Assembly (NCBI GenBank): GCA_030831945.1
Contig: JAURKC010000030.1
Span: 110,767 to 174,766 of the forward strand
From: Ferruginibacter sp.
GTDB lineage: Bacteria; Bacteroidota; Bacteroidia; Chitinophagales; Chitinophagaceae
DNA: 64,000 nt
Reading direction: 5' to 3'
Position 1 is the stretch's first letter, and every line of letters begins with the position of its first letter. Below are positions 8,769 to 17,877 of the stretch, one piece after another. The position numbers and the translations under genes were made by a program. Under the pieces are notes generated by a model, which searched no databases, was not told where the DNA came from, and was given only the letters and a program-made list of their open reading frames with translations.

Positions 8769-11189
8769 TCAAAAAGGGTAACTCAATCCAATAGTGAAGT
8801 TGAAATTTTCATATCTCCATAATTGATTACTGTAGGCATAAACACCAGGGGAGATTTCAACTTGCTCACCTTTATTTAACAATCTACCTAAGGTGATATT
8901 GGGTATTTGCCAGCCATCGTTTTTAAGGATATCAGGTCTTTTGAATCGGAAGCCAAGATCAAATCGAATTAGGAAATAATTAAAATCAAAACGAAAACCT
9001 GTTCCTGCGGTTACCCCTAACTGTTGGTAGAGTCTACTGAAATTAAATTGCAAACTATCTGGCCCACCGCCTACTCGAGTATTTTTAAAATTCCATACAT
9101 TTCCTGCATCTACAAAAAAGGCTCCTTTTAATGTTAATGAGTTAGGAATAATAGGGACAATGTCATACCGGTATTCGCCATTCATTTCTAAGCGAACATC
9201 TCCTGTACGGTCATTTAAAGAAAGTGAATTATAAGCAGCCAATGGCTTTGCACCAGGTCCAATTCCTCTTACAGGCCAACCTCTCATACTGTTTGCCCCT
9301 CCAGAAAAGTATTGTTTGAAAAATGGAAGTGAGGTCTCCGATTCACCTATTGGAATTCCCACACCAGCAAAAGCTCTAAATGTTGTTGAGGATTTTTGAT
9401 TGTCTACAATGAAAGTATACTCTACATCGGTTTTAATAAATTGCCGAAGTTCTTTTTTAAATAAACCGATTCTACCAAATACTAATCCAGACTCTTCAAT
9501 ATTCCATCTAAAAATTCTTTGATGGTTTAATTTTTTGGGATTAATATAAGTAGAAGAATAGCTGTAATTCAGTAGTCCCATTACCAAGGCGGTGTTGAAA
9601 GAATAACGTAGGTAAGGGTTTTGGGCCACTGTTTTTTTGAAACTATCCGATTGATTGTATAAATAAGAATATTCAATATTGATTAGTTTAAATAAATTTT
9701 TTCTATTGGGATGTGAAATGGTGACAAATTCATTTCCAAAAGCTGAACTAAAAGATAATTGATTAAACAAGTCAATACGATTTGAATAAGAAGGAACAAC
9801 ATTTATGAATGTTTGTTGAGAGATGAATTTTTTATTCGGAAAAAGTAAGTTGATTGGGCCGAGTAATCTTGGCAAAGAAATCGTATTGGTGTAACTCAAT
9901 TCATTTGAATTGAGTTTTCTATTGGAGCCTTGCTGACCATTTAAGTTAAGTTCAATTCCAGCACGAATGGCATGCGTCATTTTTGTTCCGCTTTTTCCAA
10001 CATTTCTATTTTGTAAAGATACATTGGTAGATAATCCTAATAGATTACCTGCATTGGCAATACTAGCACTATTGGTATTACTATTGGCAGAATAACTTGC
10101 TTCTACATTGGCTTCAAATCCATATTTTTTTGCAGGTAATAATTGTACAATCATATTTATTTTTCCTGAAGTATCTTTTCTCGGTTCTATTTGAATAGTA
10201 GTGTTTTGCCAAACACCTGATTTGGAGAAGTTGTTGATGGTTTTATTATAATTTTCTTGACTATACACTTCACCCGAATGGAGGCGCATGTTTCTTAGTA
10301 GTACATTATTATTCACTAATTTTTTATGATAACGAATTAAAAACCCTCCTTTCATATCCTCTTTGTACTCCGTCGGATTAGTTACATCTGCGGCAGTATA
10401 ATCAGGATAAATAGTAATGGAGTCTATATAATATTTTTTAAATCTAATAGAATCTGCGGTAGGGTTTAATATAAGGGCTAGTTTGATGGTAGGTTTATCC
10501 TTTTTTTGGTTTGCTTCTGCCAGCAATTGTAAATTTTCAAAGGGGTCATTTGAAATATTGGTTAATGCTGCAATGCTAGTATCACCTCTTAATTTTAAAT
10601 CATTTGAAGTAAATTGATAGTATCCATTGTTTCTATACAGTTCTACGAGACGATTGATTTCAGAAAGAATCTCTACTCTTGAAATAGGCTGACCTTTTAT
10701 TATTAATGATTCATTGCTATTTTCTATAGTTAGTTGCTGTAAGTCAGGTTTTTTGATTTGAAATTGCAGGGTATCAATGAGGGTTGGGTTTTTGGCTTCT
10801 ACCTTGTATTTAACATATACGCGTTGCTGATTACCCTTTAAAATAGTATCCGCTTTATAGCGAACGGTGGCGCTGTAATAACCTTGGTGTATCATAGCAG
10901 CTTTCATACTATTTGCCGAAAGGGTAGTATACTCGCTATCGTATGCCGGTGGACGATTTATAAAATGAAATGCGAAAAGAAAGTCCTTGATAGTTACTTT
11001 TGCACTATCATCGAGTTGGCCAAAAAGTTTCTGTTTTAATGAAATTCTTTGATCTTTGGTAAAATCACCACCGCTAATTTCAATGGAATTTTGATAAAGA
11101 AAAGCTTTATTTTTTTGATATTTACGGGGAAATGTACAGGCAGATAGTAGTAATGATAGGAAAAATAAATTCTTCAGACCTTTCAACAC
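8769..11189 (-). CDS. tamL: TamL-type lipoprotein, BamA/TamA family outer-membrane barrel
   Basis: An Omp85-superfamily protein: N-terminal POTRA-like segments (roughly residues 30-400) and a C-terminal 16-strand barrel with the conserved ARAF/GVGIPIG and SxRGWPVRGIGPG blocks and a terminal Phe. A lipobox LSAC gives it a lipidated N terminus, which is the Bacteroidota TamL variant of TamA. TamL is thought to work with TamB in outer-membrane protein assembly. The first ATG (11270) would overlap the divergent methyltransferase gene and put 27 extra residues before the signal, so the GTG at 11189 (806 residues, lipid Cys at 18) is preferred. No tamB is visible in the window. Confidence 0.85.
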   Translation of the reverse strand: MLKGLKNLFFLSLLLSACTFPRKYQKNKAFLYQNSIEISGGDFTKDQRISLKQKLFGQLDDSAKVTIKDFLFAFHFINRPPAYDSEYTTLSANSMKAAMIHQGYYSATVRYKADTILKGNQQRVYVKYKVEAKNPTLIDTLQFQIKKPDLQQLTIENSNESLIIKGQPISRVEILSEINRLVELYRNNGYYQFTSNDLKLRGDTSIAALTNISNDPFENLQLLAEANQKKDKPTIKLALILNPTADSIRFKKYYIDSITIYPDYTAADVTNPTEYKEDMKGGFLIRYHKKLVNNNVLLRNMRLHSGEVYSQENYNKTINNFSKSGVWQNTTIQIEPRKDTSGKINMIVQLLPAKKYGFEANVEASYSANSNTNSASIANAGNLLGLSTNVSLQNRNVGKSGTKMTHAIRAGIELNLNGQQGSNRKLNSNELSYTNTISLPRLLGPINLLFPNKKFISQQTFINVVPSYSNRIDLFNQLSFSSAFGNEFVTISHPNRKNLFKLINIEYSYLYNQSDSFKKTVAQNPYLRYSFNTALVMGLLNYSYSSTYINPKKLNHQRIFRWNIEESGLVFGRIGLFKKELRQFIKTDVEYTFIVDNQKSSTTFRAFAGVGIPIGESETSLPFFKQYFSGGANSMRGWPVRGIGPGAKPLAAYNSLSLNDRTGDVRLEMNGEYRYDIVPIIPNSLTLKGAFFVDAGNVWNFKNTRVGGGPDSLQFNFSRLYQQLGVTAGTGFRFDFNYFLIRFDLGFRFKRPDILKNDGWQIPNITLGRLLNKGEQVEISPGVYAYSNQLWRYENFNFTIGLSYPF

Positions 11190-11237
11190 TTTTATTTTAA
11201 GCAACACTATAAACAATATAAAATTTTTTAAAATTGA

Positions 11238-11978
11238 ATGATTAGCAAAACGTATACCAAATATATTCAAAGTTTACACGAAAAGAAATTCAGGGATGTA
11301 GAAAATGCATTTATTGCCGAAGGTAGTAAAGTAGTGATGGACTTGCTAACTTCAGCTAAAATTGTTTGTGAACGCTTATTGGCAACCGCGGACTGGTTGA
11401 AGGAAAATGAGCAACAAATTAGAAAATATTCCAATGTTCCGTTGGAAATTATTGAAGACTTCGAATTGGATAAAATTTCTGCACTCAGCACGCCTAATAA
11501 GGTCTTGGGTGTTTTTAAAAAAATAGTGGTGGGGCCTATCCAGCCTAAGGGTAAAATTACCCTCGTTTTAGATACTATTCAAGATCCTGGTAATCTTGGA
11601 ACCATTATTCGTATTGCTGACTGGTTTGGAATTTCGGCAATTATTTGTTCTGAAAACTGTGCGGATCAATATAATCCTAAAGTCGTACAAAGTACTATGG
11701 GAAGTCTGGCGAGAGTAGAGGTTAAATATACCAATTTGACAGATTGGTTGATAAAAAATCGTGATATTAAAATTTTTGCTACCGCCTTGAATGGAGCAGG
11801 TATTGATAGTATAAAAGGCTTAAAAGAAGCTATCATTTTAATTGGAAATGAATCTAAGGGGTTAAGTGCAGAAGTCTTAGATTTAGCCAATGAAAAAATA
11901 ACCATTCCTAAAGCAGGGGGCGCTGAATCACTTAATGCAGCCGTTGCTACAGGCATTATTTTATCGCATGTGATTTAA
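11238..11978 (+). CDS. SpoU/TrmH-family RNA 2'-O-methyltransferase
   Basis: A 246-residue SAM-dependent ribose methyltransferase of the SPOUT (trefoil knot) class. The three family motifs are visible: the block DTIQDPGNLGTIIR near 111-124, LIGNESKGL near 200-208, and IPKAGGAESLNAAVA near 222-236. An N-terminal SpoU substrate-binding region precedes them. The substrate, 23S rRNA or tRNA, cannot be told from sequence. The gene is divergent from tamL with about 48 bases between the preferred starts and is convergent with the LolC/E-like gene. Confidence 0.88.
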   Translation: MISKTYTKYIQSLHEKKFRDVENAFIAEGSKVVMDLLTSAKIVCERLLATADWLKENEQQIRKYSNVPLEIIEDFELDKISALSTPNKVLGVFKKIVVGPIQPKGKITLVLDTIQDPGNLGTIIRIADWFGISAIICSENCADQYNPKVVQSTMGSLARVEVKYTNLTDWLIKNRDIKIFATALNGAGIDSIKGLKEAIILIGNESKGLSAEVLDLANEKITIPKAGGAESLNAAVATGIILSHVI

Positions 11979-12034
11979 AATAATCTTTTCCTGCTTATTT
12001 ATTAAGGAGTCCTACGGGAAATTCTAATACTTTA

Positions 12035-13264
12035 TTATCTGAATTGAATCGCCTTTATAGGTTTAATCTTTTTAACCAACATTGTTGGAATAATTAAAGT
12101 AGCAAAGCAGGTAACCAATGTAATTAGGTCTACTAATATAACTTGCCACCAAATTACTTGAGCATGTGCTGACCGCATGTAGTAAGCCTCTTCATCTAAT
12201 TTTATCCATCCAGTTTTTTCTTGTAACCAACAGATGGCAAGCCCAAAAATTGTTCCTACAATTATACCAGTAAAAGTGATTATTGTAGTGTTGTAAAGAA
12301 ATATTTTTTGAATATCCCAGTCACTTGCACCAATGGCTTTTAATATTCCTGTCATTTTTGTCCGTTCTAAAACTATAATCAGTAGACAGGTTATTAAATT
12401 CACAATGGCAACTATCATCATGATACCAATTAAAATTAGTTTGATATCATTTTGAAGACCTAACCAATCGAATATATTGGGATAAATTGCTTGAATGGTT
12501 TTACTATTCCATCCTTGGGGAGTTTCATTTTTGATAATTTTTGCAACTGAATCAGTCTGGGTATAATCTTTTAAAAAAATTTCGTATCCACCAATCTGAT
12601 CTGAGTTCCAGTCGTTCATTCTTCTAATCAAGTTGATATCGCAAATACCAAACTGCTTGTCATATTCCTCGATGGAGGTTTTGAAAATTCCTGCAATTTT
12701 CAATTTTCTAGGTCGCCGAGTACCATCTTGTTGAATAAAAAAGGAGAGTAGGGTGTCATTTAATTTAACATTCAATTGGTTGGCGATATAGGAAGAAATA
12801 TTAATCTCTTTACTGTAACCACTATCAGAAAAAGAAACCCATTTACCTTGAATTAAAAAAGGGGTTAGCCTTGAGTAATCAAAAGTACTGTCAACCCCTT
12901 TTACTAAAATGCTTTCAATATCAGTACCATAAGTAAGTAATACCGATTTGGTAGCATAGCGTTCAATGGATTTCACCTCAGGTAATAGTCGAATGAATTT
13001 TTCTACGGTATCATTTTTTGCAATAGGATATTCCTCGGCAATACTTACTCTATTTTCAATATCCTGTTGTACATGAATATGGCCCCAGAAACTAAATACT
13101 TTATTGCTAATAACCTGCTGAAAGCCATTTACAAAACTGATCGTTACAATCATTACGGCCACACTAACGGAAGTAGCTCCAATTGCCAATCGAATGATGA
13201 ATCGGGAAAAAGTATCTTGTCGGTTAAAGGCGATTCTTTTTGCTATAAATGCTGAAAAATTCAA
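12035..13264 (-). CDS. LolC/LolE-like ABC transporter permease (FtsX family)
   Basis: A 409-residue inner-membrane permease. One N-terminal membrane segment (about 22-46) is followed by a large periplasmic MacB-type domain (roughly 50-265) and three C-terminal segments typical of FtsX family permeases. The pattern of [26 protein letters not shown] at the first helix and the GILKAIGA loop resemble lipoprotein-releasing permeases LolC/LolE. It would act with an ATPase (LolD) absent from this window. The best start aligned with the family is a TTG at 13262-13264, because the nearby ATG is out of frame. A perfect -7 box lies 23 bases upstream, overlapping the divergent promoter of the T9SS plug gene. 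Confidence 0.85.
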   Translation of the reverse strand: MNFSAFIAKRIAFNRQDTFSRFIIRLAIGATSVSVAVMIVTISFVNGFQQVISNKVFSFWGHIHVQQDIENRVSIAEEYPIAKNDTVEKFIRLLPEVKSIERYATKSVLLTYGTDIESILVKGVDSTFDYSRLTPFLIQGKWVSFSDSGYSKEINISSYIANQLNVKLNDTLLSFFIQQDGTRRPRKLKIAGIFKTSIEEYDKQFGICDINLIRRMNDWNSDQIGGYEIFLKDYTQTDSVAKIIKNETPQGWNSKTIQAIYPNIFDWLGLQNDIKLILIGIMMIVAIVNLITCLLIIVLERTKMTGILKAIGASDWDIQKIFLYNTTIITFTGIIVGTIFGLAICWLQEKTGWIKLDEEAYYMRSAHAQVIWWQVILVDLITLVTCFATLIIPTMLVKKIKPIKAIQFR

Positions 13265-13279
13265 TCGGCATAATTTTAG

Positions 13280-13294
13280 TATCTTTCAAAAGTA
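13280..13294. promoter_or_regulatory. Overlapping divergent -7 boxes (LolC/E-like gene and T9SS plug gene)
   Basis: On the minus strand TACTTTTG (13287-13294) is a perfect TAnnTTTG box for the LolC/E-like gene. On the plus strand TATCTTTC (13280-13287) is a one-mismatch box for the plug gene. They share base 13287, so polymerase binding at one should exclude the other. Predicted leaders are about 17-18 bases in each direction. Confidence 0.5.
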
Positions 13295-13310
13295 AATATT
13301 TTCAACGCTA

Positions 13311-14600
13311 ATGTATCTTTTTAAATTAATCTGTTTTTCAACGATTTTATTATTTTCGGTCAATTCTTTGACTGCTCAGCTAAATCCAGAGGGTATTTTC
13401 AAATCCAATATTAAGGCAGTTCGCTTTCATATTTATGGAGATCAATTGACTTTGCCAGTTTATAAACTCAACAGTGGGGACCGTTTGGAGCTACATTTTG
13501 ATGATATAGAGGCTAATGTAAAAAATTATTATTACACCTATCAAATGTGTGATTATAATTGGAAGCCATTGTTAATTAGCCCCTTTGACTATATTAAAGG
13601 TTTTACCCAACAGCGAATTTCCACCTATCGTTTTTCTTCTATTGCTTTTACTCGTTATACTCATTATCAAGTGATTCTTCCAGAGGCCAATACGCTTCCT
13701 ACTAAAAGTGGAAATTACTTGTTAAAAGTTTTTCTAGATGGGGATACTTCGAAACTGGTTCTTTCAAGGAAGTTATTAGTTTTAGATACTAAGTCTTCAG
13801 TAATGGCTCAATTTGTCCAACCATTTACCCCTCAACTTTTTAATACGCATCAAAGAATTAAGTTCTCAGTAAATCTAGAAGGGTTAAATGCATTTGATGC
13901 TAATCAACAGATAAAAGTGGTGATCCTTCAAAATAATCGTTGGGATAATGCCCAGGGAAATGTCCGTCCAACTTTTATTAGGGGCAATACACTGGAATAT
14001 AATAATGAGAATGAGTATAGTTTTGCTGGGGGTAAGGAATGGCGATGGCTTGATTTAAGAAGTTTTAGTTTACAGAGTGAAAGGGTAGAGCGGGCTGAAT
14101 ATTCTAAAACTGCTACCAAGATTTTTGTAAAACCAGACATAGATCGCAGCAATCAGCAATATGTTTACTTCCGAGATTTTAATGGGTTTTATCAGGTGAC
14201 TACTTATGAGTCAATAAATCCTTATTGGCAAGGAGATTTTGCAACCGTCCAATTTAGATACCGAACGCCTAATGGCTTACCCTATTCAGATAAAGATTTG
14301 TATTTGATTGGTCAGCTAACCGATTATCAATTCAATCAGCAAACTAAACTTCAGTTTAACGCTGAAACTGGCCTGTATGAAGGAAGTCAATTTCTAAAGC
14401 AGGGATATTACAGTTACGGCTACCTAATGGTGGATAAAAATAACCCATCTAAAAAAGTTGAAATCGATGGTAACTATTGGGAAACTGAAAATACGTACAC
14501 TATCTTAATTTATTATAAATCTTTCATTGATCAAGCGGATCAACTAATTGGAATTGGAAAAATAGCCACCAGGACAGATAGGCCAGGAATAAATTTTTAG
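13311..14600 (+). CDS. Type IX secretion system plug protein (DUF5103)
   Basis: A 429-residue exported protein that matches the DUF5103/T9SS plug family. In this family the protein binds the periplasmic side of the SprA translocon and closes it when no cargo is passing. A signal peptide occupies residues 1-22 (ending NSLTA). Beta-rich domains follow, with the conserved stretch YQMCDYNW near 77-84, IKGFTQQRISTYRFSS near 95-110, and the late VEIDGNYWETENTY segment. It fits the presence of a T9SS cargo and PorP protein later in the window. It shares a divergent promoter region with the LolC/E-like gene. Confidence 0.85.
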   Translation: MYLFKLICFSTILLFSVNSLTAQLNPEGIFKSNIKAVRFHIYGDQLTLPVYKLNSGDRLELHFDDIEANVKNYYYTYQMCDYNWKPLLISPFDYIKGFTQQRISTYRFSSIAFTRYTHYQVILPEANTLPTKSGNYLLKVFLDGDTSKLVLSRKLLVLDTKSSVMAQFVQPFTPQLFNTHQRIKFSVNLEGLNAFDANQQIKVVILQNNRWDNAQGNVRPTFIRGNTLEYNNENEYSFAGGKEWRWLDLRSFSLQSERVERAEYSKTATKIFVKPDIDRSNQQYVYFRDFNGFYQVTTYESINPYWQGDFATVQFRYRTPNGLPYSDKDLYLIGQLTDYQFNQQTKLQFNAETGLYEGSQFLKQGYYSYGYLMVDKNNPSKKVEIDGNYWETENTYTILIYYKSFIDQADQLIGIGKIATRTDRPGINF

Positions 14601-14683
14601 CTGCAAATAGCGGCCGGTAGGCTGAAGTAACAGAGTGTTACGAATGGAATGAATATTTATCAAAAAAATTAAACAGTCTGGCT

Positions 14684-14691
14684 TATATTTG
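14684..14691 (+). promoter_or_regulatory. -7 box of the SRP RNA gene (TATATTTG)
   Basis: Perfect TAnnTTTG match placed five bases before the predicted RNA 5' end, in agreement with the usual box-to-start distance. Confidence 0.7.
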
Positions 14692-14693
14692 CC

Positions 14694-14793
14694 ACGGCAA
14701 GTCTTATACGACCAGCTCCTGTTGAACTCCCCCAGGACCGGAAGGTAGCAAGGGTAAATGGTTGAGCGGTGCGATGTAAGTAACTTGCCATTT
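14694..14793 (+). ncRNA. ffs: Small bacterial signal recognition particle RNA (4.5S)
   Basis: A roughly 100-base hairpin RNA. The ends pair (GGCAAGT at 14696-14702 with ACTTGCC at 14783-14789), and the apical portion carries the conserved domain IV core: AGGACCGGAAGGTAGCAAGG, with the GGAAG loop and the A-rich internal loop that bind Ffh. The RNA with Ffh targets nascent membrane proteins to the translocon. A perfect -7 box lies just upstream, and a T-run at 14791-14795 after the closing stem can end the transcript. The exact ends are estimated to within a few bases. Confidence 0.93.
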
Positions 14794-14860
14794 TTATGTC
14801 CGCTATTTTTTGAATGGCTCTTTCAAATTTTCGTAATTTTTCTCCTTTCCTTAACTGGTT

Positions 14861-15847
14861 TTACCGTAGTCGCGTTTTTTTAACGCCTTCATTGGTGATA
14901 ATTACTGGCTTTATTAATCCCTCTCTATCAAAATACATTCTGTCTATACAGGTAACTCTTGAATTAGCATTTGTTTCGCCCAAAGGTCTGCGATGGTAAA
15001 CAATATACCACTTGTCTTTGGAGGGTATTTTGATAACTGAGTGATGTCCTGCACCAGTTGCGATGGCTGGATTTTGTTTTAGTATTTTACCAATTCTTTT
15101 GAATGGGCCAAAAGGAGAATCTCCTATGGCATAGGCTACACTGTAATTAGGGCCGGTCCAACCACCTTCCGACCACATAAAATAGTATTTACCTTTTCTT
15201 ACAAACATCATTGGACCTTCCTTGTATTGATCGGGAGTAATTTCTCTAAAAATTTTGCCATCTTCAAAGGGTATAAATCCGGTAAAATCCTCCTTCAGTT
15301 GAGCGATATTACAGTGTCCCCATCCACCATAAATTAGATAATAAGCTCCATTTAGATCTTTAAATACAAATTGATCAATAGGTTGGGCCTTATTGTAAAA
15401 ATCGGCTATCAAAGGTTTACCCAGATAATCTTTGAAGGGGCCAGCCGGTTGATCAGCTATAGCGATACCTATTCCACCTTTTTGTTTTTCATTTTGTATA
15501 TCGTTTGCACTAAAGAATAAATAATATTTTCCATTTTTTTCAATGATAGCCGGCGCCCACATGGCTCGGTGAGCCCACTGAATGGAGGAAGTGTCTAAAA
15601 TATTGGGATGCTTTGTCCAACTGACTAAATCTTTTGAGGAAAAAGCATCAAAGTGAACTTGCTGGTTATAGGGGGCAGAAAAGGTGGGGTAAATCCAAAA
15701 AGTATTTTTAAAAACTGTTCCTTCTGGATCTGCATACCATCCTGGGAATACTGGATTTCCAGCATATTGCTTGTTTGTTTTATTTTGTGCTACTGCCCAA
15801 TTACATATTAAAAGGAAAAAGTAAAGTAATAGTCGTGTTATTTTCAT
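14861..15847 (-). CDS. Glycoside hydrolase family 43 protein
   Basis: A 328-residue secreted five-bladed beta-propeller glycosidase. GH43 enzymes typically release arabinose or xylose. Residues 1-20 form a signal peptide, and the ATG at 15847 is chosen over one 20 codons upstream because it starts this signal. The catalytic base is probably Asp40 in NPVFPGWYADP, the pKa-modulating Asp sits in PIDQFVFKD, and the acid is the Glu of KEGPMMF. Later blocks HHSVI and WYIVYHRR agree with the family. A perfect -7 box (TATATTTG, 15905-15912) lies upstream. The substrate cannot be assigned from sequence. Confidence 0.88.
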   Translation of the reverse strand: MKITRLLLYFFLLICNWAVAQNKTNKQYAGNPVFPGWYADPEGTVFKNTFWIYPTFSAPYNQQVHFDAFSSKDLVSWTKHPNILDTSSIQWAHRAMWAPAIIEKNGKYYLFFSANDIQNEKQKGGIGIAIADQPAGPFKDYLGKPLIADFYNKAQPIDQFVFKDLNGAYYLIYGGWGHCNIAQLKEDFTGFIPFEDGKIFREITPDQYKEGPMMFVRKGKYYFMWSEGGWTGPNYSVAYAIGDSPFGPFKRIGKILKQNPAIATGAGHHSVIKIPSKDKWYIVYHRRPLGETNANSRVTCIDRMYFDREGLIKPVIITNEGVKKTRLR

Positions 15848-15904
15848 AATTTGTTTTAAGAAAAAAGTAGTTCTAATTATAATATATTTAATAACCAATG
15901 CTAA

Positions 15905-15912
15905 CAAATATA
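15905..15912 (-). promoter_or_regulatory. -7 box of the GH43 gene (TATATTTG)
   Basis: Perfect TAnnTTTG on the minus strand, giving a predicted leader of about 52 bases before the ATG at 15847. Confidence 0.5.
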
Positions 15913-16042
15913 GGTAATTCAGTTAATTGAATTTTGAAGGGAGTTATTACCATTCAAAAGGGGGGTAAACTATTTTTACCATTTCATAAACAGTTCAAAT
16001 TAAAAGAAAGTATTAATTTTACTTTATTCAAATTAAAATCAG

Positions 16043-16507
16043 ATGGAGGTTCCGACTAAAAAAAAATATTCGTTGTTAAAAAAAATGGGGCTATTGGCCC
16101 TCGTTCTTTTTATGGTTGGAATAATTTGGGTTTGGTATGTTTTGACTGAAAAATATTCAGATACTAGCAAAATTGTTCCTGCTTATACAGTAACTGCTTT
16201 GGATCTGATTCATGAGTTTGAAAGAAATGATAGTTTGGCCAATAAAAAGTATGTAGAGAAAATGATGGTGGTAAATGGGGAGGTTTCAGAGGTGGAAGGA
16301 GTGGATAGTACGGTTAATATAAAAATGGCTGATTCAACTTCAGGTTCATATGTTATCTTTGCTTTTCAGCAGCAAGATAAAGGGTTGGCTGAGAAAATAA
16401 AGGTAGGAGAGAAAGTTTCAATAAAGGGATCTTGTAGTGGGGGGGCTTTTAGTAAAATACTTGAAACTGAATATATTACCTTCAAACGATGTGCAATCAA
16501 TCATTAA
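16043..16507 (+). CDS. Membrane-anchored OB-fold (tRNA_anti-like) protein
   Basis: A 154-residue protein with a short basic N terminus, one membrane segment at about 15-36, and an outer domain that resembles the tRNA_anti-like OB-fold family (pattern VVNGEVSEVE then GEKVSIKGSCSGG). Such proteins have the OB fold but no proven nucleic-acid role outside the cell; the function is unknown. It is 19 bases upstream of a YceI gene on the same strand and very likely co-transcribed. This pairing suggests an envelope role, which is inference. Confidence 0.65.
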   Translation: MEVPTKKKYSLLKKMGLLALVLFMVGIIWVWYVLTEKYSDTSKIVPAYTVTALDLIHEFERNDSLANKKYVEKMMVVNGEVSEVEGVDSTVNIKMADSTSGSYVIFAFQQQDKGLAEKIKVGEKVSIKGSCSGGAFSKILETEYITFKRCAINH

Positions 16508-16526
16508 AATTTATAAAAACTAAAAA

Positions 16527-17135
16527 ATGAAAAAAACAATTTTATTAATTGCTTTAGTTACCGTTACTGGTTCAATTTTTGCAAAAAATGCTGTGTCAAT
16601 TTCTAAAAAAGAAAAATCAGCCAATCTTCCAGGTGAAAATGCGGGTCGTAAAAAAACGACTACTTCTTGTACGATCTCTTTTAATGCTACTACCGCTAAG
16701 GATGCAAAGCCAAAGGGTGAAAACAAAACAGTGATAGCTTCGCTAGATATTGTAAAAGGAACTGTTGCATTTGAAGTCATTGTTAAAAATTTCAGTTTTG
16801 AAAATCCAATGATGCAAGAGCATTTTAACAGTCCAGTTTGGATGGATTCAGAAAAATTTCCAACGGCTACTTTTAAGGGAAATATTGCTAATTTAAGTGC
16901 AATCAATTTTAAAAAAGATGGTACTTATGCAGCTCAAGTAAAGGGTGATCTTACCATTCATGGAGTTACTAAATCGGTTAGTTCTGCTGGTTCTATAACA
17001 GTAGCTGGCGGTTCGATTAAAGTAGCAAGTGATTTCAATGTACCATTGGCTGAATATGGCATTAATGGTCCAGCAATTGCTGCAGGCAAAGTGGCTACAG
17101 AGTCTAAGGTTTCTGTTGCTGCAGATTTGAAATAA
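16527..17135 (+). CDS. YceI-family periplasmic lipid-binding protein
   Basis: A 202-residue exported protein (signal peptide about 1-19, ending SIFA). The YceI lipocalin-like barrel pattern is clear: FEVIVKNFSF, MQEHFNSPVWMDSEKFPTA, then GDLTIHGVTKSV and the final strand region. YceI proteins bind polyisoprenoid or other amphipathic lipids. It follows the OB-fold protein gene by 19 bases and is followed by a strong terminator, so the two genes form a probable bicistronic unit. Confidence 0.88.
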   Translation: MKKTILLIALVTVTGSIFAKNAVSISKKEKSANLPGENAGRKKTTTSCTISFNATTAKDAKPKGENKTVIASLDIVKGTVAFEVIVKNFSFENPMMQEHFNSPVWMDSEKFPTATFKGNIANLSAINFKKDGTYAAQVKGDLTIHGVTKSVSSAGSITVAGGSIKVASDFNVPLAEYGINGPAIAAGKVATESKVSVAADLK

Positions 17136-17154
17136 ATAGTTTTTTAATAATAGT

Positions 17155-17189
17155 AAAAAAAGCTTTTGCTCTCCGCAAAAGCTTTTTTT
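17155..17189 (+). terminator. Intrinsic terminator after the YceI gene
   Basis: A 15-bp perfect stem (A-run plus GCTTTTGC, loop TCTCC, GCAAAAGC) running straight into seven Ts. It is placed 20 bases after the YceI stop. Confidence 0.9.
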
Positions 17190-17378
17190 GTGCCCATAAG
17201 AAATGGTAGGATTAGGGTAAAATTTTATAAGGTTATTTGGAACAATTAGCTATTATTTCAACTGATAAGTGTCAAAGCAATCTTTGATTGATATCATTGT
17301 TTACATTTTTTTAATCTGATTAATTTGTAGTGTAAAAATCACAGATCATAATTTATTCATTTTATTAAAATTAAAAAC

Positions 17379-17867
17379 ATGAAAAAGCAATTAATGGCAG
17401 TTTTACTAATAGTAGTTATTGGAACTGCTAAGCTAGTGGCGCAACAAACAGATACCCTAACTACTTTGCCTACCATTGTGGTTACGGCAGGAACAATGGT
17501 GAACGAGGTAGTGGATAAGGCATTTAAAAAAGCATTTCCAGAGGCAAAAAATCTTAAATGGTACGATTTGGATAAAAAGTATTTGGCTCGTTTTATCGAA
17601 AATGACATGAAACACCAGACTTTATTTAGTCAAAAGGGGTATTTGAATTATGATATTAGTTATGGAGAAGAGAAGCATCTTCCTGCGGCAATTAGGGATA
17701 GAATTCAAGGGTCTTATGAGGATTTTAGGATCACCCATGTAGCCAATTATAAATTAGCGGGCAGAAGTATATGGATGACCAACCTAGAAAGCTTGAATCA
17801 TATGGTGTTGGTTAGGCTAGAGGACGATGAAATGGAAGAGGTGGAAAGGAATACCCGATTAAGGTAA
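17379..17867 (+). CDS. Secreted PepSY-like (BLIP-like) domain protein
   Basis: A 162-residue exported protein with a signal peptide (about 1-21, ending LVA). The mature part has the PepSY-like pattern: FKKAFPEAKNLKWYDLDKKYLARFI, then a short strand and LPAAIRDRI. Proteins of this fold are small periplasmic or secreted binding modules, often said to be beta-lactamase-inhibitor-like; no function is established here. It is a single gene with about 190 bases of AT-rich upstream sequence and converges on the NAD(P)-binding gene with ten bases between stops. Confidence 0.65.
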   Translation: MKKQLMAVLLIVVIGTAKLVAQQTDTLTTLPTIVVTAGTMVNEVVDKAFKKAFPEAKNLKWYDLDKKYLARFIENDMKHQTLFSQKGYLNYDISYGEEKHLPAAIRDRIQGSYEDFRITHVANYKLAGRSIWMTNLESLNHMVLVRLEDDEMEEVERNTRLR

Positions 17868-17877
17868 AAAAGGTAGT

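Noticed and set aside
13067..13255. Open frame opposite the LolC/E-like gene
   Set aside because: Shadow of a well-supported gene on the other strand; no family resemblance.
14627..14641. GTAACA/TGTTAC hairpin after the T9SS plug gene
   Set aside because: Six base pairs and no T-run, so not supported as a terminator.
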